Source of the DNA: Panulirus ornatus | Lineage: Eukaryota > Arthropoda > Malacostraca > Decapoda > Palinuridae | Direction: 5' to 3' | Assembly: GCF_036320965.1 (NCBI RefSeq) | Contig: NC_092250.1 | Coordinates: forward strand, 18,387,617 to 18,451,616 | Length of the DNA stretch: 64,000 bases | In this document: positions 57,394 to 64,000 of the stretch, piece after piece | Layout of the letters: the number at the start of each line of letters is the position of its first letter | Numbering within the stretch: position 1 is the stretch's first letter | The notes under the pieces: model-generated | Databases searched by the model: none | Seen by the model: only the letters and a program-made list of their open reading frames with translations | Told to the model about the DNA's origin: nothing | Made by a program: the position numbers and the translations under genes

Positions 57394-57451
<58 letters not shown>
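57394..57451 (+). repeat. (GT)n microsatellite
   Basis: About 56 bases of GT. Confidence 0.95.
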
Positions 57452-57825
57452 CGAGACGCTACTGTCACAAGGGATGGCAGTAATGGTCGATGTTTGTCGG
57501 ATTTTTATCACTGTCCCTCTCGTGGGTCACCATTGTCTTGCCCCCGTGGAGACCCGAACCCCCCCGCCACCTCACCTGTGGTTGGCTGCTTCATATCGAG
57601 GTGCTGCTGTGTGATGTATGTTTCGCACGCTCGTCCTGGGTCGTTAAAGGTTCGGACGAGGCTGGGTGGCAGTAGATTGTTAATGTGTTTAATGACGGTG
57701 ATTATATGGAGAGGTACGGATGTGATATATATAAATTGGTGCTGGTCATCTGTGGTGCTTTTAATTAGCATTTTAGCAATGCTGACCCATAAATTAAAAT
57801 TATGTTCACTTTCTTAGACGATTTT

Positions 57826-57860
57826 CTTCTTTCTTCTTCTTCTTCCTCTTCTTCTTCTTC

Positions 57861-57904
<44 letters not shown>
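57826..57904 (+). repeat. (CTT)n then (ATT)n tract
   Basis: TTCTTC units to about 57860, then about 45 bases of ATT. Confidence 0.95.
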
Positions 57905-57905
<1 letters not shown>

Positions 57906-57990
57906 GCGCAGTCAGCGTTACAAGTGGTTTTGCGGTAACGGTTGCCATACTAGAATGCTTGGGGTTCGAACCTGTGGCCCCAAGTTGGCT
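57905..57990 (+). mobile_element. Possible tRNA-derived SINE relic
   Basis: GGTAACGGTTGCC, then AGAATGCTTGGGGTTCGAAC 20 bases on, resembles a polymerase III A-box-like region and B box (GGTTCGAAC). The T-stem does not pair properly, so this is not a functional tRNA. It follows an ATT tract. Confidence 0.3.
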
Positions 57991-58253
57991 GTGACGGCTG
58001 GTGTTGTTCATGTGCTCATTGCACCCCGCCAGTGAACAAGGATTTTGCGTTTAATTAGCGGAGCGTGATCTGTTTGTACATACGTGTTGGCTAATTGGTG
58101 TGTTGTAGTGGGGGTAGCAGGGGGGATGAGTAGGGTGTTGGTGAGGGGGGGGAGATAATGGGTGTTGGGGGAGGAGGGTTACGTAAGATGTGGTGGGCTG
58201 GGGGAGGTGTAGGTTGTGACGTTGGGGTGGTTAGGCGGTGGTGATGGTCAGGC

Positions 58254-58332
58254 CCTTTCAAGCACGGCGTTACGAGCCCTTGAACGCGATGGTAACGAAC
58301 GACCCTTAGGCGCGATGTGACTGGTTCTTGGC
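58254..58332 (-). repeat. 21-bp minisatellite family, locus 8 (degenerate)
   Basis: CAAGCACGGCGTTACGAGCC, TTGAACGCGATGGTAACGAA and GACCCTTAGGCGCGATG are decayed units. GGTCAGGCCC precedes them. Confidence 0.65.
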
Positions 58333-58371
58333 GGGGGGGGAGGGGATCGTAACGCCGTGGTCGCAGATGGT

Positions 58372-58372
<1 letters not shown>

Positions 58373-58440
<68 letters not shown>
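58373..58440 (+). repeat. (GA)n microsatellite
   Basis: About 66 bases of pure GA. Confidence 0.97.
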
Positions 58441-58442
<2 letters not shown>

Positions 58443-59091
58443 TAATGGAAACACGTCTAACGGTTTATCTACCACCATAGTGTCACCGTACACAGGAGTT
58501 ATGAATATGGCTGTGAGATTATCACAGTTGGGGAGAACGCTAGGAGGATCCAGATGCGATTATAGATTATGTGATTATCATTATTCGGTGGGAGGGAAAG
58601 AGAAGGCTCTGCATGAACACCCCCTTAACCCCCCCCCATTGATAACCCGTCATATCTGGTCCCCCCCATTGTGACGGCTGTATCCCCCCCCCCTACGTTG
58701 GTTTCCGGGGTGTCTCCTCTAACCCCGCTGCACGGCTCTGCGATAAGGGCGACCTTGTAAGGGGGTCCTGGGCTGCACGTCGGGTATTACCGGAAGTGTC
58801 TTGGTAGTGAAAAGTAATATTTAAAACCCGCAGCGTCAGACAACCTGAAAAAACAACAACAACAACAATAACAACGAAAAAAAATGGTCATATTAACGTG
58901 GGTAGCTTAAGTCTGAGACCGGGTTATGGGGTTAAAGTACTGCCCCCGACACCCCAGCATTGGGTAAGGTACGGGTATGTACTTACAAGCCCCGCGGCCG
59001 CCCCTCCTCCTCCCCCCCCCCCCCTCCTCTCTCCCCTTCCAATATTCTGGTGAATATCCAGTGTCGTCTTCGGGGGGATGGGGGAGGGTCT

Positions 59092-59094
<3 letters not shown>
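58441..59094. other. Intergenic stretch, nothing assigned
   Basis: Several C homopolymers (58629, 58662, 58684, 59015) and an AAC repeat near 58853-58870. No gene recognised. Confidence 0.4.

Positions 59095-59173
<79 letters not shown>
59095..59173 (+). repeat. (CA)n microsatellite
   Basis: About 77 bases of pure CA. Confidence 0.97.
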
Positions 59174-59174
<1 letters not shown>

Positions 59175-59669
59175 AGCAGCCCAGTCTGTGCTACAGTGAG
59201 AGGGTCTTCGCACCTTCGTTAGTCTAGCCATAATTCGTCGCTGTTTGCACCGTCAGGAGGAGGTTCATGATCATCTGACGGTGTGTTGTGTACACCTGTT
59301 TCGTAGTACCTATCCTCCACACTGCTCCACCAGCCCAGCCTCGATTGTCTAAGGTCGTGGTATACCAGTGACCTCCAGAAACTGGTGTATCCCTATATAT
59401 GGCGTAAGGCTCAGTGTTACTTCTTTTTTCCTCTCCCCACATTCTTCAGATCGGCGTTGCGTTGATAGTTACGAGCGTCGTAAACCATCGTGGGGTAACG
59501 AAACGAGGCACGCACCCCCCCCCCCCTTCCCCCAGTTGCTGCGCCGCGCGCCCCCCATATACTGAAGTTGACGAGGCTGTAAATAATTGTGTGTCGCGGT
59601 GAGGTTGTTGCCGAACATAGGCGTCGTGGGATACTGTCTGACCCACCAGCCTCACCGGTCACGCAAGAG

Positions 59670-59671
<2 letters not shown>

Positions 59672-59728
<57 letters not shown>
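59672..59728 (+). repeat. (TA)n microsatellite
   Basis: About 56 bases of pure TA. Confidence 0.97.
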
Positions 59729-59730
<2 letters not shown>

Positions 59731-59822
59731 GAAGTATGTCGGACGGAAAGGGGTATGTGATATGGAATGCCTCTGGAGGCCATAGCGTGGCCGACTGTGA
59801 TGAGGGTTAAGGTCGCTTACCA

Positions 59823-59825
<3 letters not shown>

Positions 59826-59900
<75 letters not shown>
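59826..59900 (+). repeat. (GA)n microsatellite
   Basis: About 74 bases of pure GA. Confidence 0.97.
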
Positions 59901-59903
<3 letters not shown>

Positions 59904-60019
59904 AATTGTATGATACAAGGCGCCCTTGGTGAATGGCTACGTTGTGGAGAGAGAGAGAGGGAGGGGGGGGGTTAGCGGAGGAATACAACTGAAAGAGATT
60001 GACTACAGCGATGTACCGT

Positions 60020-60205
60020 ATTTCAGCGCGTCGTAAACACAGCTTGTGTAGCGCTTCAGCACAGCAAGTGTATCCTCAGTACAGCTCAGGTGTAGCGCAA
60101 GAGTAACGCTACATCCTCAGTAGGTGTATCCACGGTACAGCTCAGGTGTAGCACGAGAGTACAGCTACATCCAGCAGGTGTACGTGTTCAGTACAGTGTA
60201 CTCTC
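60020..60205 (+). repeat. Degenerate GTACAGCTCAGGTGTAGC repeats
   Basis: CAGTACAGCTCAGGTGTAGC and CGGTACAGCTCAGGTGTAGC plus shorter relatives form a decayed tandem array. Confidence 0.75.
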
Positions 60206-60289
60206 TGCCCTACTTTAGTACTCAGGCGATGACGCCACAGTACTTCACGGACTCAGGCATTCCTTCGCTGGTCTGGAAGGTCATGAGAT

Positions 60290-60475
60290 GTGCAACACCC
60301 ACCTCCGTCATGCAGTGGCAACACTCAGCACATGACAATTACACCGCCGTCATGCACTGAAACCATTCACCCACTCGACTGATGGATGACATGATAGATA
60401 CACCCGCCGTCGTGCACGGGCAACACCCACCCACACAACACAATCCATCATCCACTGGAAACACTCGCTCAACAC
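60290..60475 (+). repeat. Degenerate CAACAC..CACC..CGTCATGCA repeats
   Basis: ACACC(C/G)CCGTC(A/G)TGCA(C/G) and ACACTC(A/G)-type words recur five or so times. Confidence 0.6.
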
Positions 60476-60797
60476 ATGAAACACAACAAGCATGAATCCC
60501 TCGTGTACACGTTGAGTTGGAGGAAGCTTCAGAGGGAACGGTTCATTACTCTAAGAGTTTTAACTTGAGTGTAACTTGGGCAGGAATGGACGGAAGGTCG
60601 TAATGACACAGATTTGCGCCCGCCCGCCATGACGCGTGTAATGGAGGGGCGAGAGGAGCCGCCAGAACAGGTTTGCCGGGAGAGACGTGACGAAGCTGAG
60701 TACCTGATTACAGGTATTACTCTACTGTGTCTTGTCTACCTGCAGCCCCCCACCCTCCACTCCACTCACCGCTGGGTCAGGGGGAGTTGAACGCGCC

Positions 60798-61080
60798 CGC
60801 CCGTCCCCAGCTGGGGAGGTGGGGCGTGTACACCCGTCCCCAGCTGGGGAGTTGGGGCGTGTATACCCCTCCCCAGCTGGGGAGTTAGGGCGTGCACACC
60901 CAGTCCCAGCTGGGGAGTTGGGGGCCTTTATACCAGTCCATGGTCGAGAGTTGGGGCTTCGACCCGTCTGTGGCGGGGAGTTTGCGTTGTCGACCTGTCC
61001 CATGGTCGAGAGTTTGGGGCGTCGACCCATCCGTGATGGGGAGTTGAAGCGTTGACCCATCAACAGTTAGGGAGTTAGGG
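60798..61080 (+). repeat. 33-bp minisatellite with CCCCAGCTGGGG palindrome, about nine copies
   Basis: GTCCCCAGCTGGGGAG(G/T)TGG begins at 60803 and 60836, period 33. Left units keep a perfect 12-base palindrome CCCCAGCTGGGG; right units decay to CCCATGGTCGAGAGTT and CCATCCGTGATGGGG. Confidence 0.93.
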
Positions 61081-61145
61081 GGCTCGTCGACCTGTGACCA
61101 TCAGGCCCCCTGTTATCTCTTCTTCCCTCCTGCGCCCATCTTCAG

Positions 61146-61189
61146 TTGAGGACTACGAAAAGGAAGTGGACGAACGCTCCTCCGTCTGA
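61146..61189 (+). CDS. Candidate orphan terminal exon with PDZ-ligand-like end
   Basis: A strong pyrimidine tract and acceptor (CTCCTGCGCCCATCTTCAG) are followed in phase 1 by EDYEKEVDERSSV and TGA. The residues are acidic and protein-like, and the last three (SSV) fit a class I PDZ ligand. It is only 14 codons, so chance cannot be excluded, and no upstream exon was identified. Confidence 0.22.
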
Positions 61190-61296
61190 GTAGCTGGGAT
61201 GTGGTAGTCATGTAGGCCTGCGGGCTGCTGCTGCTGCTGCTGGCCCCCAGCAATCTTACAAGATCCAGAGGGGCAACACGACAGCCTGGGTCCTAT

Positions 61297-61297
<1 letters not shown>

Positions 61298-61374
<77 letters not shown>
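61298..61374 (+). repeat. (GA)n microsatellite
   Basis: About 75 bases of pure GA. Confidence 0.97.
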
Positions 61375-61375
<1 letters not shown>

Positions 61376-61479
61376 TTCAGGAGAGGTCAGGAAATGGTAA
61401 CACACAGCTGTTGAAAGTTCACAGGGGCGGCCACCAGTCTAGGATGTTGGCAAGTGTTGCAACCCCACTGTACTTCAAA

Positions 61480-61712
61480 GCCGGGTTGCTTAGCTTTCGT
61501 AAAGCCGAGTTGTTTCACTGCTTCGTAAAGCTTGGTTGTTTCACTGCTTCGTAAAGGTTGGTTGTTTCACTGCTTTCTAAAGTTTGGTTGTTTCACTTCG
61601 TAAAGCTTGGTTGTTTCACTGTTTCGTAAAGTTTGGTTGTTTCACTTCGTAAAGCTTGGTTGTTTCACTGTTTCGTAAAGTTTGGTTGTTTAGGTGTTTC
61701 GTCAAGCTGTTT
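61480..61712 (+). repeat. Tandem repeat TTCGTAAAGCTTGGTTGTTT, about eight copies
   Basis: Units of about 22-28 bases (CACTGCTTCGTAAAGCTTGG) vary by deletion of CTG(C/T)TT. Decay continues to about 61765. Confidence 0.94.
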
Positions 61713-61889
61713 CATTGTTTTATAAAGCCAGGATACTTCACAGTTTCATAAAGCCTGCTTTTAGAGAGGAAAATTGAATACCCCTTTTTTTTCATTGTGT
61801 CTTGTGTACAATAACACACCATATTATGAGTGTCTTTTAAAGGGATTTTGATGATTTTCTTTTTGTGTTCAGAAGTAATTAATAGTGAC

Positions 61890-62110
61890 ATAGGCCCCCT
61901 ACCTTGGCCTTCTACCTGGCTGAACTTTGTTTGTCTCTAATGAACTTAGCTTCACCCTGGCTGGATGAACTTAAATCACCCCTTTTGATTAAACTTGGGT
62001 TCAAATCTACCCATGCTGAATGAACATAAATGTACCTTACCTGCCTGAACTTGGGTTCAACCTGGCAAGGCTGAACTCAGGTTCTGTCTTTTGAACTTGG
62101 GTTCAAACAC
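61890..62110 (+). repeat. Degenerate TGAACTTGGGTTCAA repeats
   Basis: TGAACTT(G/A)GGTTCAA(A/C)-type words recur six or seven times. Each word is near-palindromic (TTGAACTTGGGTTCAA-like). Confidence 0.7.
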
Positions 62111-62599
62111 CTCCTCCTCCCCTTACGACCGCATCGACGTTAGGCCCCTGATGGCTGAGGAGATGATGGTGAAGTAGAGAGTATCGTGATGTAGACAACC
62201 CTCCCCACGTTCACTTCTCACTCTTTCTGGCGCAGTGACCTACTTAAAAAAGATAAGTCATTAGAACGTGTGGCTTGTAAGTGACTGATATGCAGTACAC
62301 TTTACCTTACTAAAACTCTCTTCGTCTCAGACGGCTCATTCTAATGTCCTCATTATGAGGTCTTGTTTGCCTGGATGTACTCACTGTACCCACATGCTTG
62401 GGCACTGGGGTACTCGTCTTAAGGTACACCTTGCTGCCCGCTTGTACTTAAAAGAACCCATAGGACTGACACAGCTGCTCCGGGTAAACTTAATGAAGTA
62501 GCACCGTCTTCCTCACGAACAAGAAAGACCCCGTGAGTGGACTCGCGCTACTGGCAAGTGTCCACATTGATGCACTCCAACCCCCACACACGTCGTGCA

Positions 62600-63010
62600 T
62601 TGATAACATGGTGTTCCCTGAGGAAGAGGAGCTTGAAAACATAGATTTCTCCGTGAAAATGACTCCTTGCTGCGAGGACAGTAGATGCGTATGGAAAATA
62701 GGGGTGTTAGCACCAGGTATAGTGCTGGGGGGCCCTTTCGAAGTGATCTCATTGTTTCCTCAGACGCAAGAATGGCGCGTAAGAACAATAAGAATGCCGC
62801 ACAAGGGGTGCCTCACGCCCCGTGGGCGACCCTCTCATTACCATCATCCGAGCGGCGGCGGTGTGGGGGTCAGAGGGTCGCATCCCGGAGCGAAGTCACG
62901 TTCTGCGTCGTAGAACTTTGCGACGCGGGGGCAGCTGCTGCCTGCGGTGGTGGACGCCGTCCGCTCTCCCCTCACGGGCAACGCCAGACAACGGAGACGT
63001 ACGGACGGTA
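62600..63010 (+). CDS. Candidate coding segment, unassigned
   Basis: MVFPEEEELENIDFSVKMTP then CCEDSRCVWK (about 62608-62697) is protein-like. About 62775-63010 is GC-rich and open in several frames, including one starting MARKNNKNAAQGVPHAPW after a TGTTTCCTCAG acceptor-like site. The frames do not agree with each other, and I recognise no domain. It may be part of an unannotated gene, a transposon remnant or noise. Confidence 0.18.
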
Positions 63011-63134
63011 GGATCAACCCGTTTGTGCCCTCCAGTGTTGTGCACAGGTTGTAGAAGGAAGGGTTGAAAGAGCTGGTGTGTGTGTGATCGTGATGTCAGA
63101 GTCTTTCCCTCCACCGCTGAACTTTGGAACACTT

Positions 63135-63242
63135 TCCCTCTCTTGTCGTCTCCTTCTCTTGTCCTCTTCTTCTCTTGTCCTCTCCTTCTCTTGTCCTCTC
63201 CTTCTCGTGTCCTCTCCTTCTCTTGTCCTCTCTTTCTTTTGA
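63135..63242 (+). repeat. 16-bp tandem repeat (CTCTCCTTCTCTTGTC)
   Basis: About seven imperfect copies of a pyrimidine-rich unit. Confidence 0.92.
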
Positions 63243-63688
63243 CCTTCTGACCTGTTCCATACGCTGTTGAGCTTTGGATCTTTTAATCTGACCCTTTTTT
63301 AAAAGGCGGGGTTTTCCACTTCCTCCAAAAGTCTCTCATATATTTTTTCCTCCCGTATTTCCAGCCCCGTAACCCCTTTACCCACACGCAGTTGGCCTCC
63401 TCCTCCTGTATTAGTCCATTCGACATGGGATGAATTCAATTAGGGAGTCACTGTCGACATTCAGCCTCAGGAGGGGGATGTAAGAGTTGATTGGTTTATA
63501 TATAACCTCCCGCGGGTGACGTGGTGGGGAGGGGGGCGAGTGGCGCGCGGCAGCCTCCACGCCTCCGTGGGAGGTTGGTCCGTCTCATGAAGACCACCTC
63601 TTGGGGGAGGCTCTTAGGGATAGTAGAGACTCATCCTCCTGCCTGGCTTTCCTCCTCCTCCTTCTCCTCCTCCCACTTCTTCCCACCA

Positions 63689-63690
<2 letters not shown>
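63243..63690. other. Intergenic stretch, nothing assigned
   Basis: No gene recognised. CTCCTCCTT-rich near 63640-63680. Confidence 0.4.

Positions 63691-63764
<74 letters not shown>
63691..63764 (+). repeat. (CA)n microsatellite
   Basis: About 72 bases of CA. A second tract of about 33 bases lies at 63917-63950. Confidence 0.97.
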
Positions 63765-63765
<1 letters not shown>

Positions 63766-63914
63766 ACTCGTTGCCTCATGTGTGTACAGGGAATATAAGA
63801 CCAGCGATGAAACGGTGAGTCGTGACACCACACACAAGTTTTATGGTAGAAAAAAGTGCAAGACGTGAGGGGTCCCCGCGAGGGTAAAACTCCCTTCCCG
63901 TCCAGTCCAAGTAG

Positions 63915-63952
<38 letters not shown>

Positions 63953-64000
63953 ATAAGGAGGGACTCCTTCCGTTTCCTGTTGCTGTGGTTTCGTCAGCGT

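Noticed and set aside
57905..57990. Functional tRNA gene suggested by GGTTCGAACC
   Set aside because: The T-stem has a G-G mismatch and a wobble, and no acceptor stem or anticodon arm can be folded by eye. Kept only as a possible SINE relic.

Overview
The window reads as nuclear DNA of an arthropod, most likely a decapod crustacean. It contains one recognisable multi-exon gene with GT..AG introns. Around it is AT-rich to neutral non-coding DNA with a very heavy load of long, pure microsatellites (CT/GA, CA/GT, AT, ATT) and minisatellites. Several dispersed repeats resemble families I associate with decapod genomes. The decapod assignment is inference from repeat style and from the cadherin; nothing here proves it.

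Region 1 (about 0.47-7.4 kb, + strand): the 3' end of a classical cadherin gene. Nine exons can be chained with matching splice phases: 472-817, 1561-1806, 2854-3197, 3296-3621, 3805-3994, 4684-4919, 5105-5332, 5447-5710 and 6426-6754 (stop). They encode about 835 residues: the end of an EGF-like domain, a laminin-G domain, an EGF, a second laminin-G, a calcium-binding EGF, one transmembrane helix, a p120-catenin-type juxtamembrane segment (EEGGGE) and a beta-catenin-binding motif (AYAYEGDGSSAGSLSS). This is the membrane-proximal layout of arthropod N-cadherin-like proteins. The cadherin repeats and the start lie upstream of the window. Two single-base indels in G runs (about 3008-3010 and 3581-3584) break the frame inside the second laminin-G domain and cancel each other. 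They are either assembly errors or real lesions.

Region 2 (about 7.4-64 kb): no gene that I can assign. It holds (a) a dispersed minisatellite family with a 21-bp unit at ten or more loci, some arranged as inverted pairs around a GGTCA-rich spacer; (b) a SINE-like family (about 6.2, 17.2, 26.6 and 42.7 kb) whose 3' tail shares an 18-bp block with the ends of a LINE-like family (about 24.7, 33.95 and 36.8 kb), as expected of a SINE/LINE partnership; (c) two copies of a Penelope-like element end (about 41.4 and 43.85 kb) carrying a degenerate hammerhead-ribozyme-like motif; (d) tandem arrays with units of 16-64 bp; (e) more than 50 microsatellite tracts. Several retroelement fragments sit inside, or end in, AT or ATT microsatellites.

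A few short stretches look like isolated exons (16.28-16.40, 30.06-30.18, 47.03-47.35 minus, 62.6-63.0 and 61.15-61.19 kb). None can be joined into a gene from sequence alone, and they are listed at low confidence. I found no convincing tRNA, rRNA, CRISPR array or prokaryotic-type operon.
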